Origin: DRWZ01 sp964601505
GTDB lineage: Bacteria; Calescibacteriota; Calescibacteriia; Calescibacteriales; Calescibacteriaceae
Direction of reading: 5' to 3'
NCBI GenBank assembly: GCA_964601505.1
Contig: CAZRNR010000035.1
Span: forward strand, 1 to 21,909
Length of the DNA: 21,909 bases
The notes beneath the pieces are model-generated. The model did no database searches. It saw only the letters and a program-made list of their open reading frames with translations, and was not told where the DNA came from. Position 1 is the first letter of the stretch; each line of letters begins with the position of its first letter. Made by a program: the position numbers and the translations under genes. Of the stretch, positions 1 to 7,025 are shown one piece after another.

Positions 1-1027
1 AAAGCAGACATAACTACGAAGTCGCTTCTGTAATTTTGAAATTTACTAATAGAGAGTTTTTGATGAGCTCATAAAGTCTGATGTACAAAGGGATTTAAAA
101 GTTCCCCTCTACTTTCCAATAATCAAAATGTTTAACCATGTTTGCAAAAAAGCAGAATAATTTTATATGATATCTACGAATGAGGGATCAAAAGCTTCTT
201 GTTATTATAAGAAGGTTCGGAGATAAATTTTCAAAATTCTTTTGAATTATTTTGTCTAAAAAGCATTATAAGGATTTTAAGGCTTGCGAATATGTTTTAG
301 ATGGTTTTATCTCTATTCAATACCTGATCGATATGTTCAAATTGGGTTCAAACTTTAGGCGTGACATAACTTTTATATCATGTTGGACAATATACTTTTG
401 AGTAAAAAATGGTATCTTCTACAATGTAAAAACAAATTAAAAAGATGTAAAAAGTGTAATTATAATTGTCGATTATTGAGGAGCTTGAATATAAATAATT
501 TTTCACATCTTTTGGCTTACCAGAATATACAATATTTTGTCTCCTTAAGACAATTTGTAAGGTCAATAATCAGACAAATTATCCATAGGTAAAAAATGGA
601 GAAAATTGAGCAAACAATGGGAAGATGCAAATGATACAAGGGAGCTTTTGAAAAACATGTAATATTTGGTATCAAAAAAAGCCATTCCCGCGTGAGAAGA
701 GAAAATGTTTGGTCAATAATTGAGAAGCACGTAAGATCAGGTAGGCTTCGTGATTATTGGATGTATTTTCTATTCGTTGAAGTCATATTCCTGTAAGAAT
801 TTATTCCGGAGTTTTACCAAAAATTTCAACGTTAAGATTGTGTTTCTCTTTAACTCCATTAAAGAGACCGAATTTTGTTTTAATCTATAAAGATTAATTA
901 AACTTATTTACTCTTTCTGTTGAATTGATTACAAATTTAGTTCCAAGTTTTTGTCTGATTAACAAAAATAATGCCAGAAAGTTGTAAAAGAAGAAATCTT
1001 TCTCTCTATATTTATCTTTGATTAGAG
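1..1027. other. Long intergenic stretch without a recognisable gene
   Basis: No open frame here looks like a protein I recognise. Short overlapping frames on both strands around 378-592 are low-complexity and lack a credible start. Around 600-796 on the plus strand the reading looks weakly protein-like in alternating frames (635-796 reads without a stop and contains KSHSRVRRENVW), which could be a decayed gene, but I could not assign a family. Small AT-rich hairpins occur at 195-214 and 230-246, as expected by chance in such DNA. Two better hairpins at 845-897 are listed separately. A weak promoter-like pair, TTGTAA (982-987) and TATATT (1007-1012), lies before the NuoG-like gene, but its 19-bp spacing is long. 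Confidence 0.6.
845..897. promoter_or_regulatory. Two adjacent hairpins upstream of the NuoG-like gene
   Basis: A perfect 9-bp inverted repeat TCTCTTTAA / TTAAAGAGA (845-853 with 859-867, 5-nt loop) is followed 12 nt later by a 7-bp repeat TTAATCT / AGATTAA (880-886 with 891-897, 4-nt loop). They lie 130-180 nt before the start codon at 1028. The first could be a terminator of upstream transcription (an imperfect T-rich stretch follows at 871-881), or both could form a leader or operator. The function is inferred; only the repeats are seen. Confidence 0.35.
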
Positions 1028-2530
1028 ATGCCGAAGTTAAAGATAGATGATAAGGAAATAGAAGTTGAACATGGGACGAATCTGATACTGGCATCATTGA
1101 AAGCAGGTGTTTATATACCGCATTATTGTTATCATCCACTTCTTCCTGTTGTTGCTCAATGTAGGATGTGCTTGGTCAAGGTAGAAGGTGCTCCGAAGCC
1201 AGTTCCAGCTTGCACTATAAAAGTTGAAAAGGATATGGTTGTTGATACCAGAGATAGATCAGTTCAGAAACTTAGGGAGATAGTTCTTGAACTACTTCTT
1301 CAGCATCATCCTGTAGATTGTCCTGTTTGTCCAAGATCTGGAGAATGCGATTTGCAGAATTTTACATATACATGGGGACCACAGCTCAAAAGATACGATG
1401 GTAAAAGGAGGCTCAAGGGTTGGAAGAGGGTGTCAAAAAATATTATTCTTTTTAAAGAAAGATGTGTTCTTTGTACAAGATGCGTCAGATTTCTCCGGGA
1501 CTTTACGAAGACCGGAGGGATAGAAGTTTCAAGTAGAGGTTTTCTGTCCGACTTGGTTATATTTCCTGAAAAACTTGCCAACGGAAGCAATTATGTTGGG
1601 AATATAATAGATCTGTGTCCGGTTGGAGCTCTCGTGGATGAGGCTTCATCTTATCTTCCAAGGGCCTGGCGTGTAGATAAAGCTCTAACTTATTGTCCAA
1701 TGTGTGAAAGGGGTTGCCAGATTATCGTTGAAGCGTGGAAGGGAAAAATATCTAGAGTTAAAACATTTGATAGCACGTCAGATAAAGCTGAATTCCATCT
1801 TTATTCATCCCATGATATCATACAGCCTTCTTATAAACAGATAAATGGAATTGAGGAAATCGGAGATATTTCATATGATAAACTTTACACACAGCAGATG
1901 ATAATTTGTGATATAGGACGATGGGAGTGGAGAAGTTTTTTCTTCCCAAGGGAAGAAAATTTCTACTCTATAGAGAAAGGTTCTAAAAATAAGATTGACC
2001 CTGAGTCTGCATTGAAAATATCAAGAAGGTTTCTTGACTACCGAAAGAAGATAATACTTGTGACCCCATATGCAACAAATGAGGAGATGAAACTTATAAA
2101 GGATGTGGCACAAAATATTTCATCAGAAGTTTCTTTGCTACCTCCAATAGAAGGAAGTGAAGATGATGTTCTCCTTAAAAAAATAAGGGCTCCTAACTAT
2201 AAAGGGGGATTGAAGATTATAGGTGAGTTATCTCCTGCCGTTCTTGAGGCGGTAAAGCGAGGGGATTTTGAGGCTGTCATCTACTACGGTATGGGAGCGG
2301 ATAAATCAAAGTTTTCTCCACAAAATATAAAAGCTAATTTTTCTGTTTTTATAGACCTTCTTCCTCCAGATTCTTTTTCTGAAAATGGGGTTTTTATCCC
2401 AGCAACATTGCCTTATGAAAAGCAGGGAACATATACTTTTGAGGGACAGGAAAAAAGAATATACCCTGTTTATCAAAAGACTTTCTCGGAGATCAGTTTT
2501 TTCAAGAGCTTGCTCTCTGATAAAATATAA
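1028..2530 (+). CDS. nuoG: NADH-quinone oxidoreductase subunit G-like Fe-S protein (short form)
   Basis: A 500-residue protein with the NuoG electron-wire layout. An N-terminal 2Fe-2S domain has Cys34, 45, 48 and 62. A His-Cys3 4Fe-4S site follows (His94, Cys98, 101, 107), then a second 4Fe-4S site (Cys146, 149, 152 with Cys197). Next comes the start of the molybdopterin-like domain with CPMCERGC (Cys223, 226, 230). In the family this subunit passes electrons from NuoF/NuoE toward the quinone arm of complex I at the inner membrane. Two things are odd. The usual fourth Cys of the last cluster is not visible after Cys230. The chain is also well below the usual 700-900 residues, although it keeps a GTYTFEGQEKR-like segment typical of the far end of the domain, so the middle seems to be deleted. 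No other nuo gene is in the window. A hydrogenase-type or formate dehydrogenase-linked diaphorase subunit is an alternative. Confidence 0.85.
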   Translation: MPKLKIDDKEIEVEHGTNLILASLKAGVYIPHYCYHPLLPVVAQCRMCLVKVEGAPKPVPACTIKVEKDMVVDTRDRSVQKLREIVLELLLQHHPVDCPVCPRSGECDLQNFTYTWGPQLKRYDGKRRLKGWKRVSKNIILFKERCVLCTRCVRFLRDFTKTGGIEVSSRGFLSDLVIFPEKLANGSNYVGNIIDLCPVGALVDEASSYLPRAWRVDKALTYCPMCERGCQIIVEAWKGKISRVKTFDSTSDKAEFHLYSSHDIIQPSYKQINGIEEIGDISYDKLYTQQMIICDIGRWEWRSFFFPREENFYSIEKGSKNKIDPESALKISRRFLDYRKKIILVTPYATNEEMKLIKDVAQNISSEVSLLPPIEGSEDDVLLKKIRAPNYKGGLKIIGELSPAVLEAVKRGDFEAVIYYGMGADKSKFSPQNIKANFSVFIDLLPPDSFSENGVFIPATLPYEKQGTYTFEGQEKRIYPVYQKTFSEISFFKSLLSDKI

Positions 2531-2555
2531 AGCCTTTTTCCGATAAAATACAAAG
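2519..2555 (+). repeat. Imperfect direct repeat at a gene junction, with a -10-like element
   Basis: GATAAAATATAAAG (2519-2532) recurs with one difference as GATAAAATACAAAG (2542-2555), a 23-bp period. The first copy covers the stop codon of the NuoG-like gene. The second ends immediately before the ATG at 2556 and contains TAAAAT (2544-2549), exactly 6 nt from that ATG. This fits a -10 element for a leaderless transcript of the downstream gene. No convincing -35 is visible, so the promoter role is inferred. Confidence 0.35.
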
Positions 2556-2849
2556 ATGGTCGTTGATGTTTTCAGGACTAAGACTTATGTTATTATACTT
2601 GTTAGGGATGAAGATGAAAAAGTTGTTGGAGTTATGCCTGTGAAAATATTAGATATGCTTAGATATGAAAGCAAGGTTATAAGTGATATATCCGATTTTA
2701 TGATAAATCTACAAGTTACACCACCAGTTAAAATTGTTTTTCATAGAGATGACAGAAAGCTTAAAGATTTTGTCTGGAAAATTTTTATGGAAGCTGAAAA
2801 GAAGATAATTGAAAGAATTAAAAGATTATTACAACAATCCTCAAGATAG
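2556..2849 (+). CDS. Small protein of unknown function
   Basis: 97 residues, with no family recognised. The composition suggests a compact alpha/beta fold: alternating hydrophobic strands (TYVIILVRD, PPVKIVFHRDD) and a charged C-terminal helix rich in Lys/Arg/Glu (about residues 70-95). There is no signal peptide, membrane segment or Cys pair. The ATG lies 25 bp after the NuoG-like stop and 6 nt after a TAAAAT hexamer. Its last 9 bp overlap, tail to tail, the end of the MlaF-like gene on the other strand. The orderly frame and good start support a real gene. Any link to NuoG is only positional. Confidence 0.6.
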   Translation: MVVDVFRTKTYVIILVRDEDEKVVGVMPVKILDMLRYESKVISDISDFMINLQVTPPVKIVFHRDDRKLKDFVWKIFMEAEKKIIERIKRLLQQSSR

Positions 2850-3629
2850 TTCCAATCTTTTGAGAAATATTTCTATTTCAGGATGTTTGGATTTTTTTAA
2901 ATCTTCTGGCTGACCTTTGAATATTATCTCTCCGTCTTTCATAAATATTATATCATCGGCTAATCTCGTAGCGCTTTTTATATCGTGCGTTATAACTATG
3001 AAGGTTGATTTTATTCTTCTCTTTATATCCAAGATAAGGTCTTCTATGGTAGATGTTGTTGCTGGATCTATTCCTGATGTCGGTTCATCAAGTATAACTA
3101 CTTTGGGGTCATGGATTATAGCTCTGGCTAGTGCTGTCCTCTTTTGCATACCTCCAGAAAGTTCTGAAGGATATTTCTTCTCATGTCCTTTCAATCCAAC
3201 TATCTCAAGTATCTCATCTATCCTTTCTCTTATAATTTTTATATCTTTTATACCCTTGACTTCATATAGCGGGAAAGCAATATTTTCTTCAACTGTTAGC
3301 CAATCAAATAGAGCAGAGTTCTGAAATAGAAAACCAAAATTTCTAATACGCTTTATCCTTTCTGACTGAGAAAGATTGGTTATATCTTCTCCATCAAAAA
3401 GAATTTTTCCTCTTTCTGGGGATAATATTCCTACTATGTTCTTAACAAGAACAGTTTTTCCACATCCTGACCTTCCCATAATAACTGTTATCCTGCCTCT
3501 TCTTATCTTCAAGTTTATGTTCTTTAAAACTATTTTGTTCTGAAATGATTTGAAGAGGTCTATAACTTCTATTATGTACTCATCATATTTTCCCGTATCA
3601 TGATTTTTATTGTGATTATTCTCTACCAT
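2841..3629 (-). CDS. mlaF: ABC transporter ATP-binding protein, MlaF/Ttg2A-like
   Basis: 262 residues with Walker A GRSGCGKT (52-59), Q-loop Gln103 in LFQNSALFDWLTVEEN, signature LSGGMQKR (157-164), Walker B VVILDEPTSGID (from about 177) and H-loop His215. The segment after the Q-loop and the LSGGM signature are characteristic of the Mla (retrograde phospholipid) ATPase family, which powers an inner-membrane MlaE-type permease and an MCE-domain MlaD partner. None of those partners is in the window. The ATG overlaps the end of ispD by 14 bp, so the two genes are translated from one message. A GAGG 9 nt upstream, inside ispD, may act as a ribosome-binding site. The C-terminal end overlaps the convergent small gene by 9 bp. 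Family assignment is strong; the exact transporter is inferred. Confidence 0.85.
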   Translation of the reverse strand: MVENNHNKNHDTGKYDEYIIEVIDLFKSFQNKIVLKNINLKIRRGRITVIMGRSGCGKTVLVKNIVGILSPERGKILFDGEDITNLSQSERIKRIRNFGFLFQNSALFDWLTVEENIAFPLYEVKGIKDIKIIRERIDEILEIVGLKGHEKKYPSELSGGMQKRTALARAIIHDPKVVILDEPTSGIDPATTSTIEDLILDIKRRIKSTFIVITHDIKSATRLADDIIFMKDGEIIFKGQPEDLKKSKHPEIEIFLKRLELS

Positions 3630-4365
3630 ATTTCACTTCCTCTACCATTTTTATTTCTTCATCAATCACAAGCTTTTCTGCGATTGCTAAGTCCTCCTTG
3701 AAAGTTATTTTTATGTTTCTGCGTTCTCCAGGTATCCCTACCAGAAAATATTTATTTTTAAAGAGTAGTCCAGCAAGATCTGTGAAGTTATCTCTATTTT
3801 TCTCCATTAATCTTCTTATATCATTAAACCTAAAAGCCTGTGGAGTTTGTATCAATGCAATTTGATTCCGAGGGATTTCTGAAATGAATTCTTTCTCGTT
3901 AAGTTTTGTTTCATTGCATTTTATTGTTCTTACTGTTTCAACAGGGTTTATAAAAGGAATTACACCTTTTATTTTCTCGTTTTCCTTTATTTTTCTGGTC
4001 ATTTTTTCAAGAATTTGTATTGAGAAAAGAGGTCTTGCTGCGTCATGTTCAATGAGTATGTCTTCTTGATTTGAATTTTTAACGATTTCGCAAAGCTTTA
4101 AGAATGATTTTTCAAACGAGTTCCACCTCGTTTCTCCTCCTTCAACTAAAAAAATCTTTTCGCTCTTTTTACCGTATTCAGATACTATTCTTTCTGCTTC
4201 TGTGATATCTTCTTTATGTATGGCTATTAAAATCAGATCGGCCCCAAACTTTAGGAATTTTGCAATTGAAAAATCAATTACCTTAATGTTCCTTATAGTT
4301 TTATATATTTTTCTCTCTCCAAAACGTTCACTTCTCCCAGCTCCAAGAATTATTGAAAAGATCAT
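3616..4365 (-). CDS. ispD: 2-C-methyl-D-erythritol 4-phosphate cytidylyltransferase
   Basis: 249 residues. The protein transfers CMP from CTP to methylerythritol 4-phosphate in the non-mevalonate (MEP) isoprenoid pathway, in the cytosol. Visible family motifs are the N-terminal nucleotide loop ILGAGRSERFG (6-16), GGETRWNSF (76-84), HDAARP (107-112), QTPQAF (173-178), the TDLA segment near 195 and the terminal NIKIT..EDLAIAE region (217-230). The N-terminal loop is slightly divergent: the usual Pro-Lys after the loop is replaced by ERKIYK. It is the first gene of a two-gene unit with the MlaF-like ATPase (14-bp overlap). The ATG at 4365 begins right at the conserved first strand. No clear Shine-Dalgarno is present. 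Confidence 0.88.
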   Translation of the reverse strand: MIFSIILGAGRSERFGERKIYKTIRNIKVIDFSIAKFLKFGADLILIAIHKEDITEAERIVSEYGKKSEKIFLVEGGETRWNSFEKSFLKLCEIVKNSNQEDILIEHDAARPLFSIQILEKMTRKIKENEKIKGVIPFINPVETVRTIKCNETKLNEKEFISEIPRNQIALIQTPQAFRFNDIRRLMEKNRDNFTDLAGLLFKNKYFLVGIPGERRNIKITFKEDLAIAEKLVIDEEIKMVEEVKYGRE

Positions 4366-4747
4366 ATATTTTTCAGGTCATTTCTATATTCCTTATGAAA
4401 TTTTTTTAACTTTTTTCTCTCATCTATCTTTTTTCTTTTCTTTCTCTTAAAAATTAATTTTTATAAAAATCGCAACGAGGAATTGTAGGACTAATTGATA
4501 GAACATTATTCTTTATCAGATTCTGAAATCTCGTAGAGAAAATTTTTTCTGGACTCTATTTTTCTTTATCTTTACATTAAGATATCTGTGCTTTTCGGGC
4601 AGTTAGTTCAAAGCTAAAAGATATGAACTTACTATTTCATGGTAACTCATTAAAATTTAGCCTTCGGATTCATACTATTTGCGATATTCCTAGTATTAGG
4701 GTGTTTAAACATACAAAGCAAAAGATTTGGATAGGCGGATAGTTTCT
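4366..4747. other. Intergenic stretch between ispD and trxA
   Basis: 382 bp between two minus-strand genes. I see no gene here on either strand. The part nearest ispD (4381-4450) is an almost pure pyrimidine run on the plus strand. A 10-bp palindrome TGTTTAAACA lies near 4709-4718, but there is no convincing terminator or promoter. Confidence 0.5.
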
Positions 4748-5074
4748 TTATGATTTAACCAATGATTCGTCAATAAATTTCATTATTTTTGATTTAGGTG
4801 CAGCTCCAATCATTCTACCGATTTCCCTACCATTCTTGAATAAAACAAGAGTTGGTATTGAGAATACTTTATATCTTGAAGCTATATCTGGGTTTTCATC
4901 GACATTGAGTTTAGCTATTTTTATCTTGTCTTGCATTTCATGATCAAGTTCTTCAAGGACTGGAGCTATAGCTCTGCAAGGAGCACACCATTCCGCCCAG
5001 AAATCAACAAGAACTGGTTTATCTGACGATTTTATTTCCGTTTCAAAGTTTTGTTCATCAAGTTTTATTGCCAT
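4748..5074 (-). CDS. trxA: Thioredoxin
   Basis: 108 residues, the standard thioredoxin size. It reduces protein disulfides in the cytosol. The active site is FWAEWCAPCR (Cys30, Cys33), with Ala in place of the usual Gly between Trp-Cys and Pro-Cys. The cis-Pro loop is FSIPT (Pro74), and a C-terminal helix closes the fold. The frame is open further upstream, but that would run into the tRNA. The ATG at 5074 gives the family's normal N-terminus and lies only 9 nt after the 3' end of tRNA-Pro on the same strand. Release of the tRNA would therefore leave an mRNA with a 9-nt leader and no Shine-Dalgarno. Confidence 0.93.
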   Translation of the reverse strand: MAIKLDEQNFETEIKSSDKPVLVDFWAEWCAPCRAIAPVLEELDHEMQDKIKIAKLNVDENPDIASRYKVFSIPTLVLFKNGREIGRMIGAAPKSKIMKFIDESLVKS

Positions 5075-5083
5075 TTCAACTTT

Positions 5084-5155
5084 TCGGGGCGACCGGATTT
5101 GAACCGGCGACCTTTGGCCCCCCATGCCAATGCGCTACCTCTGCGCCACGCCCCG
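5084..5155 (-). tRNA. tRNA-Pro(GGG)
   Basis: 72 nt forming a full cloverleaf. The acceptor stem is CGGGGCG/CGCCCCG with discriminator A, the D stem GCGC/GCGC and the anticodon stem TTGGC/GCCAA. The loop is ATGGGGG, giving anticodon GGG (Pro). The T stem GCCGG/CCGGT encloses TTCAAAT. C1-G72 is typical of bacterial tRNA-Pro. The CCA end is not encoded. It is followed after 9 nt by the trxA start codon. Confidence 0.96.
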
Positions 5156-5224
5156 ATGAGATTATCCTAAAACATCCTAACTCGAAATTTTAAATTTTCT
5201 GATTTATTAATCTTTTGAACTAAC

Positions 5225-6028
5225 TTGGTTATACCGGTGAAAAAAATTCTGGATTTCCTCTTGCTATCAAGACCATACCAATGGCATAAGAATATATTCG
5301 TTTTCGCCCCAGCTTTCTTTGCTGGAAGAATTCTATCTGAATTTTATCAAGTTATTTTCCTCTTTTTTGATTTCATTTTGGCTTCAGTTTCTGTTTATTC
5401 CCTTAATGATGTCATGGACTATAAAGAAGATAAAGAACATCCTATCAAAAGAAATAGGCCTGTCGCATCCGGAAGAATAAGTAAGCTTGAGGCTGTCTCT
5501 TTCTCGCTCGTAATTATGTCCATATCTTTATACATAGCATATTTAATAGGCTCCATACTATTTGTTTCTATTTATGTAGGGCTGAATATCTTGTATTCTC
5601 TTTTTGTAAAGTGGAAAAAACCGCTTGACATATTTTTTATCTCCATAGGCTTCGTTCTGAGAATCCTTGCAGGATCCTTTGTCTGTAATATCTATCCATC
5701 ATCTTGGCTTGTTATAACTACTTTTTTCCTTGCGATCTTCCTCTCTACCATGAAGAGGGAGACTGAGCTGCATTCTAGAATTTATGAAAGAATTGGACTT
5801 GTCTCAGCAACCCTTACAGTTGCTTCATATTCGCTCTATGTGGTTATTGAAAAAAAAGGACTAATCTCAGTGTTATCTATATTCCCTGTTTTCTATGGCA
5901 TCGTAAGATACTACATGATAGTGGAAGGATCGGAAAATAGAGATCCATCTGTTAATGTTTTTGATAGAGAAATATTGATTTCGTCCCTTATATGGGTTCT
6001 CCTTGTTATATTGGAAATATACTTTTGA
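5225..6028 (+). CDS. UbiA-family prenyltransferase (decaprenyl-phosphate phosphoribosyltransferase-like)
   Basis: 267 residues with roughly eight or nine hydrophobic membrane segments. The N-terminus RPYQWHKNIFVFAP and the first Asp-rich motif NDVMDYKEDKEHP (61-73), followed by KRNRPVASG, match UbiA relatives that move a phosphoribosyl group onto polyprenyl phosphate (DPPR synthase type), more than the ubiquinone or haem O enzymes. The Asp motif binds Mg-diphosphate in the family. The substrate is inferred. In this genome the product could be a lipid-linked sugar donor for the envelope. The listed start is TTG; a GTG at 5237 (four codons later) is equally possible, and neither has a Shine-Dalgarno. 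It is divergent from the tRNA-Pro/trxA unit and 42 bp upstream of the Nudix gene. Confidence 0.8.
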   Translation: MVIPVKKILDFLLLSRPYQWHKNIFVFAPAFFAGRILSEFYQVIFLFFDFILASVSVYSLNDVMDYKEDKEHPIKRNRPVASGRISKLEAVSFSLVIMSISLYIAYLIGSILFVSIYVGLNILYSLFVKWKKPLDIFFISIGFVLRILAGSFVCNIYPSSWLVITTFFLAIFLSTMKRETELHSRIYERIGLVSATLTVASYSLYVVIEKKGLISVLSIFPVFYGIVRYYMIVEGSENRDPSVNVFDREILISSLIWVLLVILEIYF

Positions 6029-6057
6029 TTTTTTACCTAGATGTTTTTGGAAATTTT

Positions 6058-6063
6058 TATAAT
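6058..6063 (+). promoter_or_regulatory. -10 element TATAAT for the Nudix gene
   Basis: An exact TATAAT ends 7 nt before the ATG at 6071. This spacing puts transcription start at or next to the A of the start codon and decides the start in favour of 6071 over an in-frame ATG at 6041. There is no clear -35. Confidence 0.45.
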
Positions 6064-6070
6064 AAAGCCT

Positions 6071-6505
6071 ATGCCATTACCAAAAACGCCGTTTCTAACG
6101 GTTGATGGAATCATTGAATATGGTCAAGACTCTATCTTGATAATTGAAAGAGGTAAAGAACCATATGGATATGCTCTTCCTGGAGGGTTCGTGGAATTAG
6201 GAGAAGATATAAAATCTGCTATTATAAGAGAGTTGAAAGAAGAAACAAATCTTGATGTCGAAGTTAAAGATCTTCTTGGAATATACTCTGATCCTAAAAG
6301 AGATCCAAGAGGACATACCGTAACTGCCGTTTTTATCTGCTCACCTTTATCTGCGGATCAGAAACCCGTATCTGGAGATGATGCTAAAAAAGTTATGATT
6401 TTTAAAATATCAGAAATACCATTTGATAAGCTCGTTTTTGATCATTCACAGATAATAACAGATTATATAGAATGGAAAACAAAAAAGAAAGTCTTTATAA
6501 GGTAA
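6071..6505 (+). CDS. Nudix hydrolase (ADP-ribose pyrophosphatase-like)
   Basis: 144 residues. The Nudix box runs from Gly39 (GFVELGE, then RELKEETNL at 53-61) and matches G-x5-E-x7-RE-x2-EE, with Asn replacing the usual Gly at position 60. The Glu residues bind Mg2+ and hydrolyse a nucleoside diphosphate linked to another group. The fold, length and the LGIYSDPKRDPRGH segment resemble ADP-ribose or NADH pyrophosphatases, but a housecleaning (d)NTPase is possible. The start at 6071 is preferred because TATAAT lies 7 nt upstream and the protein then begins at the conserved first strand. An ATG ten codons upstream (6041) remains possible. It follows the prenyltransferase gene by 42 bp. Confidence 0.82.
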   Translation: MPLPKTPFLTVDGIIEYGQDSILIIERGKEPYGYALPGGFVELGEDIKSAIIRELKEETNLDVEVKDLLGIYSDPKRDPRGHTVTAVFICSPLSADQKPVSGDDAKKVMIFKISEIPFDKLVFDHSQIITDYIEWKTKKKVFIR

Positions 6506-6658
6506 CTTTTATTTTGCTATTTATTTGTGTTTGACATTTTTCATTGTGCTGGATCAACAAGGTAATTTTGTGGGATTTGCGAATTCATTCAGAGATCTTG
6601 TAATTTTTTCTAATTTTTCAATTTTCTGTTTTGAAATGTTAGTATTTATGTAATATTT

Positions 6659-6730
6659 GGGGCTGTAGCTCAGAGGGAGAGCGCCGGTATGGCACGCCGG
6701 AGGTCGGGGGTTCAAATCCCCTCAGCTCCA
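6659..6730 (+). tRNA. tRNA-Ala(GGC)
   Basis: 72 nt cloverleaf. The acceptor GGGGCTG/CAGCTCC carries the G3:U70 wobble that identifies alanine tRNA, with discriminator A. The D stem is GCTC/GAGC, the anticodon stem CCGGT/GCCGG and the loop ATGGCAC, giving anticodon GGC. The T arm contains TTCAAAT. No CCA is encoded. The next gene's ATG is 8 nt after the tRNA's last base. A TAGTAT hexamer at 6640-6645 is a possible -10. Confidence 0.97.
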
Positions 6731-6738
6731 CTTCTCAT

Positions 6739-7023
6739 ATGAAAAATATCCTCTTCGTTATACATACCGATGATATAAAAAAAATTGATTTTGTAAAAAA
6801 ACTCTCTTTATCCCTTAGGAAGAAAAAAGCAGATGTGAAAATTTTCCTTATGAGTAGAGGAGTAAAATACTCAGATAAACTAAAAGATTATGGTTTTGTT
6901 TCTCTCTGTTCAAGGAATGCTCAGGAATTTTCTGTTCAGCAAATTCCAGAAGTTGAATTCGCTAGCCAGTATAGGCTCTCGGAAATGATACAGGAAGCCG
7001 ATATGATACTTCCCATCATTTAG
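6739..7023 (+). CDS. DsrE/DsrF-like small protein
   Basis: 94 residues. The N-terminus MKNILFVIHTDD, the KADVKIFLMSRGV strand-loop and the C-terminal EADMILPII resemble the DsrE/DsrF/TusD-like fold, whose members include sulfur-carrier subunits and many uncharacterised small proteins. One Cys (Cys57, in VSLCSRNAQEF) lies near the loop where the sulfur-carrying Cys of active members sits, but I cannot prove equivalence. The gene starts 8 nt after tRNA-Ala and its TAG is 2 nt before the kdsA ATG, so tRNA, this gene and kdsA probably share one transcript. The fold call is moderate and the biochemical role unknown. Confidence 0.65.
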   Translation: MKNILFVIHTDDIKKIDFVKKLSLSLRKKKADVKIFLMSRGVKYSDKLKDYGFVSLCSRNAQEFSVQQIPEVEFASQYRLSEMIQEADMILPII

Positions 7024-7025
7024 CT

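Noticed and set aside
380..592. 70-codon frame with CKKCNYNC that could suggest a zinc ribbon
   Set aside because: Only one Cys-x2-Cys knuckle, no family match, no ribosome-binding or -10 signal, and an equally long frame on the other strand.
5075..5125. Longer thioredoxin frame starting inside tRNA-Pro
   Set aside because: Those codons are antisense-free tRNA sequence; the family N-terminus begins at the ATG at 5074.
6531..6559. Exact TTGACA in the gap before tRNA-Ala
   Set aside because: No acceptable -10 hexamer follows at 15-19 bp, so it was not called a promoter.
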